From an uncultured Mesorhizobium sp. (GTDB lineage: Bacteria > Pseudomonadota > Alphaproteobacteria > Rhizobiales > Rhizobiaceae), in contig CATMOC010000014.1 of assembly GCA_950071955.1 (NCBI GenBank), forward strand, positions 1 through 16,367: DNA of 16,367 bases. Reading direction: 5' to 3'. Made by a program: the position numbers and the translations under genes. Shown in pieces: positions 1 to 9,065 of the stretch. The notes below the pieces were generated by a model. The model saw only the letters and a list, made by a program, of their open reading frames with translations. It made no database searches and had not been told where the DNA came from. Numbering within the stretch: the stretch's first letter is position 1; each line of letters begins with the position of its first letter.

Positions 1-1286
1 GGGCAGTGGCCTATGCGGTGATGTTGTGGCAGATCGTGCCGCGCCTGGGGCGGGTGGCGCAGGAACAGGCCGATGCGCGCTCGGCCATGACCGGGCGGGT
101 CGTGGACAGCTATACCAATATCGCGACGGTCAAGCTGTTTTCCCATTCCGCCCGCGAGGAAGACTGGATGCGCGACGGGATGGACGCCTTCTTGCGGACC
201 GTGCACCGGCAGATGCGGCTTTCGACGATTCAGGACGTGACGCTGAACGCGATCAACGTGGCGCTGATCGGCGCGGTGACGGCGCTTGGGCTGTGGCTAT
301 GGTCCGAGGGCCGGGTGGAGGTCGGCGCGGTTGCGGTCGCGGTGCCGCTGGCCTTGCGACTCAACAACATGGCGCACTGGATCATGTGGGAATTCGCCGC
401 CCTGTTCGAGAATATCGGCACCGTGCGCGACGGCATTTCCAGCCTTGCGCTGCCCCGTCAGGTTCTGGACGCGCCCGCCGCGCGGTCCTTGCGTCGCGGA
501 CCCGGCGCGGTGGAGTTCCGGAACGTCACCTTCCGCTATGGCGGCGCCCCGGGCGCGCGCCCGCTGCCGGTGCTGGACGATCTGAGCCTGACGATCGCGC
601 CCGGCGAGCGGGTCGGACTGGTCGGCCGGTCGGGGGCAGGCAAATCGACGCTGGTGAACCTGCTGCTGCGGCTTCACGATCTTGAAAGCGGCCGCATCAC
701 CATTGACGGGCAGGATATCGCGCGGGTGACCCAGGATTCGCTGCGCGGCGCGATCGGCGTGGTCACGCAGGACAGTTCGCTTCTGCATCGCTCGGTGCGC
801 GACAACATCGCCTATGGCCGCCCGGGCGCGGCCGACGCGGAAATCGTTGAGGCGGCGAGGCGGGCGGCGGCCTATGACTTCATCAAGGACGTCTTGGATC
901 CGAAGGGGCGCAAGGGTCTAAGCGCTTATGTCGGCGAGCGCGGCGTGAAGCTTTCGGGCGGTCAGCGCCAGCGCATCGCGATTGCGCGCATGATGCTGAA
1001 GAACGCGCCGGTGCTGATCCTCGACGAGGCGACCTCGGCCCTGGATTCGGAGATCGAGGCAGCGATCCAGGACAATCTCTACCGCATGATGGAGAACCGC
1101 ACCGTCATCGCGGTCGCCCACCGGCTGTCCACGATCGCCGCACTTGACCGGCTCGTGATCCTGGATGGTGGGAGAATCGTCGAGGAAGGAAGCCATGGCG
1201 AGCTCCTCGCCCGCGACGGGCTCTACGCGCAGCTCTGGAAGCGCCAGTCCGGCGGCTTCCTGGCAGACCGGCTGGCGGCGGAATAG
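1..1286 (+). CDS. ABC exporter, fused permease/ATPase, 5'-truncated by window edge
   Basis: This is the C-terminal part of a half-size ABC exporter (MsbA/MdlB-like): a membrane domain followed by the nucleotide-binding domain. The reading frame is open to the first base, so the start and the first membrane helices lie outside the window. Numbering from the ATG at 6, residues 1-150 are the end of the transmembrane domain. The ATPase follows with Walker A GRSGAGKST (207-215), signature LSGGQ (316-320), Walker B LILDE (about 338-342) and the H-loop in AVAHRLST. All catalytic motifs are intact, so the ATPase should work. The substrate cannot be told from sequence; lipids, peptides or drugs are all possible for this family. 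The next gene begins 8 bp after the stop and is probably co-transcribed. The family call is firm and the substrate is unknown. Confidence 0.93.
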   Translation, partial: AVAYAVMLWQIVPRLGRVAQEQADARSAMTGRVVDSYTNIATVKLFSHSAREEDWMRDGMDAFLRTVHRQMRLSTIQDVTLNAINVALIGAVTALGLWLWSEGRVEVGAVAVAVPLALRLNNMAHWIMWEFAALFENIGTVRDGISSLALPRQVLDAPAARSLRRGPGAVEFRNVTFRYGGAPGARPLPVLDDLSLTIAPGERVGLVGRSGAGKSTLVNLLLRLHDLESGRITIDGQDIARVTQDSLRGAIGVVTQDSSLLHRSVRDNIAYGRPGAADAEIVEAARRAAAYDFIKDVLDPKGRKGLSAYVGERGVKLSGGQRQRIAIARMMLKNAPVLILDEATSALDSEIEAAIQDNLYRMMENRTVIAVAHRLSTIAALDRLVILDGGRIVEEGSHGELLARDGLYAQLWKRQSGGFLADRLAAE

Positions 1287-1294
1287 GTCTCGCT

Positions 1295-1597
1295 ATGGCC
1301 GTCCGACTCCCCGCACTGCGGCAGTCCGATTCGATCTTCGACCCTCTTGCCGCCGAGATCATGGGCGAGAAGGCGGCTTCGCTCGGCCGCGCGGGCGAGA
1401 AGGTGGAACGGTCGCTTGCCGCCCTGCAGGCCCACGAAGGCTCGCCGGCCGACCGGGCGGCCGTTCTGCGAACGGCTACCCAGGCAGTGCACGCCTATTT
1501 TATCCAGCGGGAACTGTGCGGATTGCGACGCCACGACGACGTGATCCGCGAATATTGCATCCCGCGCGAAGTGCTGGTCAGGCTAGGGGCGCAATAG
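1295..1597 (+). CDS. small DUF6665-like protein
   Basis: A 100-residue cytosolic protein with no signal peptide or membrane segment. It looks mostly helical, with alanine- and leucine-rich stretches around residues 25-75 and a conserved-looking C-terminal part containing QRELCGLR and REYCIPREV. From memory this resembles the uncharacterised DUF6665 family of Rhizobiales, whose usual length is about 100 residues; no function is known to me. It starts 8 bp after the ABC exporter stop, which suggests one transcript. It ends 15 bp before the convergent minus-strand gene at 1613. The coding call is well supported by codon use and position, the family assignment is moderate, and no role should be inferred from the neighbour alone. 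Confidence 0.72.
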   Translation: MAVRLPALRQSDSIFDPLAAEIMGEKAASLGRAGEKVERSLAALQAHEGSPADRAAVLRTATQAVHAYFIQRELCGLRRHDDVIREYCIPREVLVRLGAQ

Positions 1598-1612
1598 GGG
1601 AGGGCGCCGCCG

Positions 1613-1996
1613 TCACTTCGACATGTGGACGTAGCACGGCCCCACGATCTGCTGTTCTCCCGCGCCCTTGTATTTCTTCAGCGCCGCCTGACAACTCGCC
1701 ATCGCCTTCTGCTCTGCTGCCTTCTGGCTGCCTGCGTTGATGGATATCCCGCAGACGTGGCCGGGTCCGGCCCAGTAATGGATCGTTGTGGCCGCGAAGG
1801 CGGAGTGGCCCGACGCGGCGATGTATTTCTTGTGGAGACCGGAGCATCCTCCAGTCATGTCGCGCATGTACATCACCTTGCGGCGAACGTCCCCTTCCTG
1901 GCCCGAAAGGTTGGCCGCCGAAGCCAGCGTCGGCGGCAGAAGCACGAGTGCGAACCCGAGTATGGCGGCAAGAGTTCCGGTTCGCTGCCCGATCAT
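1613..1996 (-). CDS. small secreted four-cysteine protein, function unknown
   Basis: A 127-residue protein with a clear Sec signal peptide: a basic start, a hydrophobic core at residues 8-24 and a likely cut after ASA (25-27). I chose the ATG at 1996 because a GGGGGGA ribosome-binding site lies about 6 nt upstream. A TTG 15 bp further upstream (2011) is in frame but overlaps that site. The mature part has four cysteines, C51, C82, C102 and C121, that could form two disulfides in the periplasm. The segment from about 63 to 104 (GHSAFAATTI, then HVCGISIN, then an alanine-rich stretch ending in SCQ) weakly recalls DUF4189-type secreted proteins, but I do not claim membership. It is convergent with the gene at 1295 and divergent from the acetylation module. 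Confidence 0.7.
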   Translation of the reverse strand: MIGQRTGTLAAILGFALVLLPPTLASAANLSGQEGDVRRKVMYMRDMTGGCSGLHKKYIAASGHSAFAATTIHYWAGPGHVCGISINAGSQKAAEQKAMASCQAALKKYKGAGEQQIVGPCYVHMSK

Positions 1997-2017
1997 TGAA
2001 CGTCCCCCCAATAGTGT

Positions 2018-2030
2018 CGTTGCGTCAACG
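2018..2030. repeat. short inverted repeat in divergent intergenic region
   Basis: CGTTG-CGT-CAACG is a perfect 5-bp inverted repeat with a 3-nt centre. It lies 22 bp upstream of the minus-strand secreted-protein gene and in the 267-bp gap before the acyltransferase gene. It could be a small operator half-site pair, but arms this short occur by chance. The gap is AT-richer than its surroundings around 2035-2100. I could not find a convincing -35/-10 pair for either gene. Confidence 0.25.
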
Positions 2031-2263
2031 CGGTCCAGTATACATACCCCCGGACAACAATCTAGAATAATGAGAAGCTATTCAAACTACCTGTGGTAAC
2101 ACTCGGCGCGACCGCAGACGATTGACCTGGAGGGGAGCCTTTGAAGGACATCCTCCAATCCGTCGATCACCGGGTTGGCGCCTTTCCTGGTGCGCAGCGG
2201 CACGACCATCTTCCGTCAGGTGCGGGGTTCGCATAGGGAAGGGCGAGCGGTCGCGGAATCCCG

Positions 2264-3688
2264 ATGGTCTTCAGTTCGCCCACCTTCCTCTACGTCTTCC
2301 TGCCGGTCTTTCTGGTCATCTATTTCGCCGCGGGGTCGCTCGCGTGGCGAAACGCGGTGCTGATCGGCGCGAGCCTCTTGTTCTATGCCTGGGGCGAGCC
2401 GGTCTTCGTGTTCGTGCTCCTGGCTTCCATCGTCGTGAACTGGCGTCTGGGGCTGGCGATCTCCGGGTCTGCAGGCGCTGCTCGGCGGCGATGGCTGTCG
2501 CTGGGCATCGCTGCCAATCTGGTCATGCTGGGTGCCGCGAAGTATGCCGACATGGCGATGCTGACGCTCGGGACCCTGTTTCCTGCCTCCGGCGTCGCTC
2601 CGATCGGCATTCCGCTTCCGCTCGGTGTCTCCTTCTTCACCTTCCAGGCGATGTCCTATCTCGTCGACGTCTACCGCCGCGACGCCCGCGCCGAGCCCAG
2701 CCTGGCGAAGGTCGCGCTCTACATTTCCATGTTCCCGCAACTCGTCGCGGGCCCGATCGTGCGATACCGGACCGTCGCCGCACAGATGTCGCAGCGACGC
2801 ACGACCCTCTGGCGCGCGGCCACCGGGGCACGCATCTTCGCGATCGGGCTGGCGCAGAAGGTCCTCATCGCCAACGAGGTCGGCATCTCCGCCGACATGG
2901 CCTTCTCCTTCGGCCCCGATCTCGACCTTCCGGAGGCATGGCTGGGTCTCGCCTCCTACACGCTGCAGATCTACTTCGATTTCGCCGGCTACTCGAACAT
3001 GGCGATCGGGATCGGGCTCGCCCTCGGCTTCGGCTTTCCGCGAAATTTCGATATGCCGTATGCCTCCGGGTCAGTGACAGAGTTCTGGAGGCGCTGGCAC
3101 ATCAGCCTGTCACGCTGGTTTCGCGACTATCTCTACTTTCCTCTCGGAGGAAGTCGGGAAGGAGCCGCGCGGACCTATCTCAACCTGGTGATCGTCTTCC
3201 TGCTCTGCGGCCTCTGGCACGGAGCGGCTTGGACCTTCGTGGCATGGGGGGCCTGGCACGGCGCGCTTCTGGTGCTCGAGCGGGCATTCCTGTTGCGCAT
3301 TCTGGCGCGCCTTCCCGCGCTCGCGCGCCACGTCTATCTCCTGCTCGTGGTGATGCTCGGCTGGGTCTTGTTCCGGGCGGATGGTTTCGCAGCGGCGACG
3401 ACCTATTTCAGCGCGCTCGCGGGAGGCCAGGGCAACGGCCAGTTCGATCCCGATTTCGCCTCGCTTCTCACGCCCTACTGGTCGACGGTCTTCGTTCTTG
3501 GGGTTCTGCTGTCGACGGTCCGGATCCGACCGCTATTCGCCTCCCGCCGCCGGGACCGGGCGGTCACGCCCGTTGTCGCGGGAGCCCGTCGCCTCGCCAA
3601 GGACGTCGGCATCTGGCTGCTGCTCCTCTTCAGCATGGTGGGTATCGCGGGCGCCGGCAACAATCCGTTCCTCTACTTCAGGTTCTGA
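2264..3688 (+). CDS. MBOAT-family O-acyltransferase, AlgI-like
   Basis: A 474-residue polytopic membrane acyltransferase of the MBOAT family, about the usual AlgI length. AlgI-type proteins take acetyl from a cytoplasmic donor and pass it across the inner membrane for O-acetylation of a polysaccharide or other envelope glycan. The N-terminus is hydrophobic from the first residues, and many membrane segments follow. The two family histidines are visible: H279 in FWRRWHISLSRW and H319 in GLWHGAAWT, the latter being the expected catalytic position. Supporting AlgI-type motifs are YFDFAGYSNMAIG and DYLYFPLGG. An in-frame TAG at 2234 with no start codon before 2264 fixes the ATG, although its ribosome-binding site is weak. 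The AlgJ/AlgX-like partner starts 3 bp after the stop. The acceptor is unknown because no polymer synthase is nearby. Confidence 0.93.
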   Translation: MVFSSPTFLYVFLPVFLVIYFAAGSLAWRNAVLIGASLLFYAWGEPVFVFVLLASIVVNWRLGLAISGSAGAARRRWLSLGIAANLVMLGAAKYADMAMLTLGTLFPASGVAPIGIPLPLGVSFFTFQAMSYLVDVYRRDARAEPSLAKVALYISMFPQLVAGPIVRYRTVAAQMSQRRTTLWRAATGARIFAIGLAQKVLIANEVGISADMAFSFGPDLDLPEAWLGLASYTLQIYFDFAGYSNMAIGIGLALGFGFPRNFDMPYASGSVTEFWRRWHISLSRWFRDYLYFPLGGSREGAARTYLNLVIVFLLCGLWHGAAWTFVAWGAWHGALLVLERAFLLRILARLPALARHVYLLLVVMLGWVLFRADGFAAATTYFSALAGGQGNGQFDPDFASLLTPYWSTVFVLGVLLSTVRIRPLFASRRRDRAVTPVVAGARRLAKDVGIWLLLLFSMVGIAGAGNNPFLYFRF

Positions 3689-3691
3689 GCG

Positions 3692-4783
3692 ATGCGGTTC
3701 CTCCACATCTGGTTCCTCGGCTGGATGGCCATCCTCCTGGCACTTCCCGCCGTCGGCCTCGCCTACAACACCTTACGGCTGATGGACGAGACGGCGGCGG
3801 ACGTCGCTTCTGGCCAGGACATAGGGTTCGCGGGACGAATAGACCGCTTCGTCGCGACTCACTTCGGTCTGCGCAAGCAGATGGTCAACCTGAACCGCGA
3901 CATGAAGAAGCTGTTCTCGGGAGGCTCGCGTCGCGTCGTGGAAGGCGCGGGCGGATGGCTCTTCATCACCGACCTCGACGTGCTCGGCCAGGCGACCGGC
4001 CAGCGCTACGATGTGGCCGCGCTGTCGGCGTTCGTGAACGTTGCGGACGAACTCCGGAGCATCCTCGGCGACCGGCCCCGCACCCTTTTGGTGGCGATCG
4101 CACCCAACAAGCACGTGATCTATCGCGAAAAGCTACCGGTCTGGGCGCGCGAGGCGCCGGTGCGCACTGAGCTGGACGCCCTGCACGACCGGCTCCGCGC
4201 GAGCGGGATCGATGCGGTTGACCTGAGGCCGGCCCTGAAGTCCTGGACAGCGGACCGTCTCGTCTACTGGAGAGGCGACACGCACTGGACAGCATTCGGC
4301 GCGGCGGTCGCGTTCAACGAGATCGTTCAAAGGGTCGGCCACTCCGGCGCGGCCGTCGATCTTGAGGCCGCCTTCGGTCCGCCTGTGCCCCTCGATCGCC
4401 GCGGCGACCTCGTCGCGATCCAGCAGTTGCAGGAGAAATTCGTCGAATTCCCCTCCCTGCCGACCGACCCTGGACTGTTCTCGGAAGCCCCCTTCGAACG
4501 CACTGTCCTGGACAAAGGCGGCAGCAACGAGATCTACAAGCTCCGTCCGCGCGACCCGTCCGACGCGCCGTCGCGGCGGCCGAAAGTCCTCGTCATCGGG
4601 GATTCCTTTTCGGCAAGCCTGCTCGGACCGCTCTTCATGCGGTTCGCGGCTGAATTCACATGGATGCCAAACCGACTCGGCGTCCCCGACCCCGATCTGA
4701 TCCGCGCGATCGATCCCGACATCGTCATCCTTGAGGCCGTCGAACGTACCATCACGTCCTTCCAGCAGGTACCCGGCGCCTAG
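3692..4783 (+). CDS. AlgJ/AlgX-like SGNH O-acetyltransferase
   Basis: A 363-residue periplasm-facing protein with an N-terminal membrane anchor (about residues 5-25) and an AlgJ/AlgX/DltD-like SGNH-hydrolase fold. The catalytic set is readable: D196 and H198 in GDTHW, and the nucleophile S305 in IGDSFSAS (G303-D304-S305). The segment GAGGWLFI near residue 86 is typical of the AlgJ/AlgX family. Known relatives receive acetyl from the MBOAT partner and place it on a polysaccharide outside the inner membrane. The gene follows the MBOAT gene by 3 bp, so the two are almost surely translationally linked and work as one acetylation machine. A GC-rich hairpin (CGGCG-GGA-CGCCG, 4797-4809) sits just after the stop without a T-run, so it is at best a weak terminator. 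The glycan acceptor is unknown. Confidence 0.88.
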   Translation: MRFLHIWFLGWMAILLALPAVGLAYNTLRLMDETAADVASGQDIGFAGRIDRFVATHFGLRKQMVNLNRDMKKLFSGGSRRVVEGAGGWLFITDLDVLGQATGQRYDVAALSAFVNVADELRSILGDRPRTLLVAIAPNKHVIYREKLPVWAREAPVRTELDALHDRLRASGIDAVDLRPALKSWTADRLVYWRGDTHWTAFGAAVAFNEIVQRVGHSGAAVDLEAAFGPPVPLDRRGDLVAIQQLQEKFVEFPSLPTDPGLFSEAPFERTVLDKGGSNEIYKLRPRDPSDAPSRRPKVLVIGDSFSASLLGPLFMRFAAEFTWMPNRLGVPDPDLIRAIDPDIVILEAVERTITSFQQVPGA

Positions 4784-5016
4784 CCCGTGCACCGCGCGGC
4801 GGGACGCCGGTTGCAAGCTGCGCGGCCTCCCGCGACAAACTGCCCACCCGTCCCGCTATCATATGGACAAGCCAGGGCATGACGCCTAGAAACCAACGCC
4901 AATCGCCGGGGGATTCCGACCGGCCTGCGTAGCCGTGTCTGCGCAAGCATGGTCGAGGGTATGCCAGCAAAAAGCACACCACTCGGGCGAATTGGTGGCA
5001 AGAGGATCAAGGGCCC

Positions 5017-5580
5017 GTGAGCGCACACGACATCACCGAACCCAACCGCAGGGATTTCCTGTATGTTGCCACAGGAACCGCCGCGGTCGTCGGCGCCGGA
5101 GCGGTCGTATGGCCGTTCATCGACCAGATGCGCCCCGACGCCTCGACGCTCGCACTGGCCACGATCGAGGTCGACGTGTCGGCGATCGAGCCGGGAATGT
5201 CGATCACCGCGAAATGGCGCGGCAAGCCCATCTTCATCCGCAACCGCACGCCAGAGGAAATCGCGGCCGCCAAGGATGTGCCGCTGACGGAACTCAAGGA
5301 TCCCATCGCGCGCAACGCCAATATCCCCGCCGATTCGCCTGCGACCGACGTCGCGCGCTCGGCCGGCGAGAGCATGGAGAACTGGATCGTGATGGTCGGC
5401 TCCTGCACCCATCTCGGCTGCGTGCCGCTCGGCCAGGCGGGCGATTTCGGCGGCTGGTTCTGCCCTTGCCACGGGTCGCACTACGATACGGCGGGACGCA
5501 TCCGCAAAGGCCCGGCGCCTCAGAATCTGGCGGTGCCGACATTCGAATTCATATCCGACGCCACGATCCGGATCGGCTGA
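5017..5580 (+). CDS. petA: ubiquinol-cytochrome c reductase iron-sulfur (Rieske) subunit
   Basis: The 187-residue Rieske protein of the cytochrome bc1 complex, which moves electrons from ubiquinol at the Qo site to cytochrome c1. A twin-arginine export motif (N10-R11-R12-D13-F14-L15) precedes the single membrane anchor (about 17-38), as expected for an uncleaved Tat-exported Rieske protein. The 2Fe-2S ligands are in C130-T-H132-L-G-C135 and C149-P-C151-H152-G-S. C135 and C151 form the usual disulfide. The start is GTG at 5017, with GAGG 11 nt upstream. It is the first gene of petABC, 19 bp before petB. A poor candidate promoter (GACAA near 4834, TATCAT at 4857-4862) lies in the 233-bp upstream gap. 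Length and motifs are fully typical. Confidence 0.97.
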   Translation: MSAHDITEPNRRDFLYVATGTAAVVGAGAVVWPFIDQMRPDASTLALATIEVDVSAIEPGMSITAKWRGKPIFIRNRTPEEIAAAKDVPLTELKDPIARNANIPADSPATDVARSAGESMENWIVMVGSCTHLGCVPLGQAGDFGGWFCPCHGSHYDTAGRIRKGPAPQNLAVPTFEFISDATIRIG

Positions 5581-5599
5581 GTTTAAGGGGACGACTGAT

Positions 5600-6901
5600 A
5601 TGGCCGGTGGACACTCTGCCTACACCCCGAATACCGGGTTCGAGCGCTGGATAGACAAGCGCATGCCCCTGCCGCGACTGATGTACGACAGCTTCGTGGC
5701 CTATCCCGTTCCGCGCAACCTGAACTACGCCTACACATTCGGCGGCATCCTCTCCATCATGCTGGTGTCGCAGATCCTCACCGGCGTGGTGCTTGCAATG
5801 CACTACACCGCCGATACGACGCTCGCCTTCAATTCGGTCGAGAAGATCATGCGCGACGTCAATTCGGGATGGCTGCTGCGCTACCTGCACGCCAACGGCG
5901 CCTCGTTCTTCTTCATCGCCGTCTACATCCACATCTTCCGCGGCCTCTATTACGGCTCCTACAAGGCCCCGCGCGAGCTTCTGTGGATCCTCGGCTGCAT
6001 CATCTATCTTCTGATGATGGCGACGGGCTTCATGGGCTACGTGCTCCCCTGGGGTCAGATGAGTTTCTGGGGCGCCACCGTCATCACCGGCTTCTTCACC
6101 GCCATCCCGCTGGTTGGCGAGTGGATCCAGCAGCTGCTGCTGGGCGGCTTCGCGGTCGACAACCCGACGCTCAACCGCTTCTATTCACTGCACTACCTGC
6201 TGCCCTTCATGATCGCGGGCGTGGTCGTGCTGCATGTCTGGGCGCTGCATGTCACCGGCCAAACCAATCCGACCGGCATCGAGGTCAAGGAGAAGACCGA
6301 TACGGTCGCCTTCACGCCATACGCGACCATCAAGGACGCGTTCGCGATGATCGTGTTCCTCGCGGTGTTCGCCTATTTCGTCTTCTACATCCCTAACTTC
6401 CTCGGCCATCCCGACAACTACGTCGTTGCCGATCCGCTGAAGACGCCGGCGCATATCGTTCCTGAATGGTACTACCTGCCGTTCTATGCCATCCTGCGCG
6501 CCATCACCTTCAACATCGGGCCGATCGACTCCAAGCTCGGCGGCGTGCTCGCCATGTTCGGCTCGATCGCGGTCCTGTTCTTCGTGCCGTGGCTCGACAC
6601 CTCGAAGGTGCGCTCGGCGGTCTACCGGCCGTGGTACAAGCTGTTCTTCTGGCTCTTCGTCATCAATGCCATCTTCCTCGGCTGGCTGGGCTCGCGCCCG
6701 GCGGAAGGCAGCTACGTGATCATGTCGCAGATCGCCACGTTCTACTACTTCGCCTTCTTCATCATCATCATGCCGGTCCTCGGCCTGATCGAAACGCCGC
6801 GAAGGCTGCCGAACTCGATCACCGAGGCGGTGCTTGCCAAGACCAAGGGAAGCGCGACCGCCACACCGGAAGGTGCCGCCGCGGCGCCCGAGAACCGCTG
6901 A
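5600..6901 (+). CDS. petB: cytochrome b of the bc1 complex
   Basis: The 433-residue full-length cytochrome b, the membrane core of complex III that carries the two b-hemes and both quinone sites. The four heme ligands are H97 and H111 ([15 protein letters not shown]) and H198 and H212 (SLHYLLP, VLHVW), the same numbering as in Rhodobacter cytochrome b. The Qo-site PEWY motif is at 288-291. About eight membrane helices can be read, and a short alanine-rich tail ends the protein. AAGGGG lies 9 nt upstream of the ATG. The gene is not fused to cytochrome c1; petC is a separate gene 35 bp downstream, unlike the fused fbcH of Bradyrhizobium. Nothing is unusual. Confidence 0.98.
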   Translation: MAGGHSAYTPNTGFERWIDKRMPLPRLMYDSFVAYPVPRNLNYAYTFGGILSIMLVSQILTGVVLAMHYTADTTLAFNSVEKIMRDVNSGWLLRYLHANGASFFFIAVYIHIFRGLYYGSYKAPRELLWILGCIIYLLMMATGFMGYVLPWGQMSFWGATVITGFFTAIPLVGEWIQQLLLGGFAVDNPTLNRFYSLHYLLPFMIAGVVVLHVWALHVTGQTNPTGIEVKEKTDTVAFTPYATIKDAFAMIVFLAVFAYFVFYIPNFLGHPDNYVVADPLKTPAHIVPEWYYLPFYAILRAITFNIGPIDSKLGGVLAMFGSIAVLFFVPWLDTSKVRSAVYRPWYKLFFWLFVINAIFLGWLGSRPAEGSYVIMSQIATFYYFAFFIIIMPVLGLIETPRRLPNSITEAVLAKTKGSATATPEGAAAAPENR

Positions 6902-6936
6902 GCCGGACCACCGTGAATCCTGAAAGGACTTTTGGA

Positions 6937-7800
6937 ATGAAGAAGATTCTCGGCGGTCTGGCAGCCATCGGAGTTGCCCTCGGCATGGCCTCCGGCGTCG
7001 CCCTGGCACAGGCAGACCATGCCAGCGTGGCGGAGCCGACGCACTTCCCGATCCTGAAGCCGCACCAACTCGACTGGTCCTTCGACGGGCCGTTCGGCAC
7101 CTACGACAAGGGCCAACTCCAGCGCGGGCTCAAGGTGTACCGGGAGGTCTGCTCGGCGTGTCACAGCATGAACCTCGTCGCTTTCCGCACGCTCGAGCAT
7201 CTCGGCTATTCCGAGGAGCAGGTGAAGGTGCTGGCAGCCGAATACACCGTCACCGACGGCCCGAACGCGGACGGCGACATGTTCGAACGGGCGGCAGTTC
7301 CGTCGGATTATTTCCCCTCACCGTTCCCCAACACCCAGGCGGCGGCCGCGTCCAATGGCGGAGCGGCTCCGCCCGACTTCTCGCTGCTGGCAAAGGCGCG
7401 TGTCGTCGAGCGCGGGTTCCCCACCTTCGTTTTCGACGTCTTCACGCAGTATGCCGAGGGCGGGCCGGACTACGTCTATTCGCTCCTGACCGGCTACGAT
7501 CACGAGCCGCCCGAAGGCATGGAGATCCCCGAGGGCACCTACTACAACCCCTACTTCATCGCCGGAAAATCTCTCGCGATGGCGCCGCCGCTGTCCGACG
7601 ACGTCGTCACCTATGACGACGGGGCGCCCCAGACGGTCGACCAGTATTCCCGGGACGTCGCCGCTTTCATGATGTGGGCCGCCGAGCCGCATCTGGAAGA
7701 CCGCAAGCGCACCGGCTTCCGGGTCATGATCTTCCTCGTCATCTTCGCCGGCCTGGTTTATTTGACCAAGCGCAAGGTCTGGCACCAACTCGCGCACTGA
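6937..7800 (+). CDS. petC: cytochrome c1 of the bc1 complex
   Basis: The 287-residue cytochrome c1, which takes electrons from the Rieske protein and passes them to soluble or membrane cytochrome c. A Sec signal peptide covers residues 1-26 and probably ends at ALAQA. The covalent heme site is C72-S-A-C75-H76, and the sixth ligand is M215 in [11 protein letters not shown]. One C-terminal membrane helix (about 263-280, [13 protein letters not shown]) anchors it, followed by a basic tail. I start at the ATG at 6937, which has GAAAGGA 8 nt upstream. The frame is open further upstream but only inside petB, so longer versions are artefacts. It is the third gene of petABC and is followed by a terminator-like hairpin. 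Confidence 0.97.
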   Translation: MKKILGGLAAIGVALGMASGVALAQADHASVAEPTHFPILKPHQLDWSFDGPFGTYDKGQLQRGLKVYREVCSACHSMNLVAFRTLEHLGYSEEQVKVLAAEYTVTDGPNADGDMFERAAVPSDYFPSPFPNTQAAAASNGGAAPPDFSLLAKARVVERGFPTFVFDVFTQYAEGGPDYVYSLLTGYDHEPPEGMEIPEGTYYNPYFIAGKSLAMAPPLSDDVVTYDDGAPQTVDQYSRDVAAFMMWAAEPHLEDRKRTGFRVMIFLVIFAGLVYLTKRKVWHQLAH

Positions 7801-7825
7801 TTTATCCCGGCGCGCGAATTCCACG

Positions 7826-7849
7826 AAGGGCGTCCGTGAGGGCGCCCTT
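7826..7849 (+). terminator. terminator-like hairpin after petABC
   Basis: AAGGGCG (7826-7832) pairs perfectly with CGCCCTT (7843-7849) around a 10-nt loop, 25 bp after the petC stop. The downstream strand is only moderately T-rich (TTGTCATTT), so termination may be partial, letting some transcription reach apt. Confidence 0.55.
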
Positions 7850-7930
7850 GTCATTTCGCAAGCCGGGGCCGAGGATAATCCTATCCGGACGGACCGTCGG
7901 CCCGGACGTCGAACCGCAACGGATCCCCAC

Positions 7931-8476
7931 ATGAAGACCTCCCTCGAAGACACGCTGCTTGCGGCGATCCGCACAATCCCGGACTACCCGAAGCCGGGCA
8001 TCCTGTTCCGCGACATCACGACCCTTCTCGGCAATGCGCGCGCTTTCCGTCGCGCGGTCGACGAACTCGTGCATCCCTATGCCGGCACCAAGATCGACAA
8101 GATCGCCGGCATCGAGGCGCGTGGCTTCATCCTCGGCGGCGCCATCGCGCACCAGCTTTCGGCCGGCTTCATCCCGATCCGCAAGAAGGGCAAGCTGCCG
8201 CACGACACCGTGCGCGTCGCCTACAGCCTCGAATACGGCGTCGACGAGATGGAGATGCACAAGGACGCGGTGACAGAGGGCGAGAAGGTCATCCTGGTCG
8301 ACGATCTGATCGCCACTGGCGGGACCGCGGAGGGGGCCACGCGCCTGCTGAGGCAGATGGGCGCCGACATCGTCGCCGCCTGCTTCGTCATCGACCTGCC
8401 CGATCTGGGCGGGCGCGCAAAGCTCGAGGCGCTCGGCGTGGAGGTGCGCACGCTGATCGCCTTCTCGGGGCACTGA
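7931..8476 (+). CDS. apt: adenine phosphoribosyltransferase
   Basis: A 181-residue cytosolic enzyme that salvages adenine: adenine plus PRPP gives AMP plus pyrophosphate. The PRPP-binding loop is complete ([14 protein letters not shown], residues 120-133). The N-terminal family signatures are present as [15 protein letters not shown] (about 16-30) and [15 protein letters not shown] (about 59-73). Length is standard. It lies 130 bp after petC on the same strand, an arrangement I associate with Rhizobiales genomes. Its ribosome-binding site is weak. It may be read by run-through from petABC or from its own promoter; I did not find a clear one in the gap. Confidence 0.97.
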   Translation: MKTSLEDTLLAAIRTIPDYPKPGILFRDITTLLGNARAFRRAVDELVHPYAGTKIDKIAGIEARGFILGGAIAHQLSAGFIPIRKKGKLPHDTVRVAYSLEYGVDEMEMHKDAVTEGEKVILVDDLIATGGTAEGATRLLRQMGADIVAACFVIDLPDLGGRAKLEALGVEVRTLIAFSGH

Positions 8477-8661
8477 ATCCCACCCCGCGCCAAAAGACTT
8501 CCGGACCCGTCCAGCCGACAGCGTCTTGCGCAGGCCGGCCCGGTCGCCTCGGTTCTCCGATTTGCATTCCCGGCGCTGCCGCCTAAGTTTCCGGTGATCG
8601 ATCCCATGCCCTAGACGGCGAGGCACGACCTCCCGACAGGCCATAGCCAGAGCGAAGCGGA

Positions 8662-8865
8662 ATGACGGAAAGACGAGAAGCAAATGTGACGCCGCTGCGG
8701 CCGCGCGGCAAATGTCCCGAATGCGGCAAGCTCTCAGCCCGGCAGTCTTTCCCGTTCTGCTCGCAGCGCTGCAAGGACGTCGACCTGAACCGGTGGCTGT
8801 CCGGGCGCTACGTCATTCCTGGCGAGCCGCTGGACGGGCAGAACGACGACGAGGATCGCGGCTGA
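8662..8865 (+). CDS. yacG: YacG zinc-binding protein (DNA gyrase inhibitor family)
   Basis: A 67-residue zinc-ribbon protein. The four zinc ligands are C18 and C21 (KCPECGK) and C33 and C37 (FCSQRC), followed by the family segment [16 protein letters not shown] and an acidic tail. Escherichia coli YacG binds GyrB and inhibits DNA gyrase. Here the function is inferred from the family. The ATG at 8662 has a loose purine-rich stretch (GCGAAGCGG) just upstream. A tRNA-Phe lies 289 bp downstream, a pairing I recall from other Rhizobiales, but maf and infA, which I would expect upstream, are absent; apt precedes it instead. A CCGGAC-GCC-GTCCGG hairpin (8866-8880) starts right after the stop codon but has no T-run. 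Confidence 0.93.
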   Translation: MTERREANVTPLRPRGKCPECGKLSARQSFPFCSQRCKDVDLNRWLSGRYVIPGEPLDGQNDDEDRG

Positions 8866-8880
8866 CCGGACGCCGTCCGG
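8866..8880 (+). other. hairpin immediately after yacG
   Basis: CCGGAC and GTCCGG form a perfect 6-bp GC-rich stem around GCC, starting at the base after the yacG stop. There is no T-run directly after it; the next T-rich stretch is about 30 bp further on. It may stabilise the 3' end or aid Rho-dependent termination. Confidence 0.4.
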
Positions 8881-9065
8881 CGGCCGCCGGTGGCTGTCTC
8901 GGACGCGTCCAGCAGCCTCTTTTTCACCGGGGAAGCGGCGTCTGCCGGCGCCCCAGGCGTTCGTTCCGGGCCTATCAGGCCAACTCCTTCCGGACAGGCG
9001 CCATCCTCGCCGTGGGCCGGGTTCGCGAGCTTTTTCCGATTGTCCGATTTCTGTCACGAGGGCGC

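Noticed and set aside
2122..4170. A 682-codon + strand open frame overlapping the acyltransferase gene
   Set aside because: It is arginine- and proline-rich, covers two well-supported genes in another frame, and has no recognisable domain. It is a GC-rich shadow frame.
4832..4862. Possible promoter for petABC (GACAA-type -35, TATCAT -10)
   Set aside because: The -35 match is poor and the spacing is 18-19 bp. It is mentioned in the petA entry but not called as a site.
6466..6936. An upstream extension of the cytochrome c1 frame into petB
   Set aside because: The signal peptide and ribosome-binding site place the start at 6937. The extension is nonsense overlapping the 3' part of cytochrome b.
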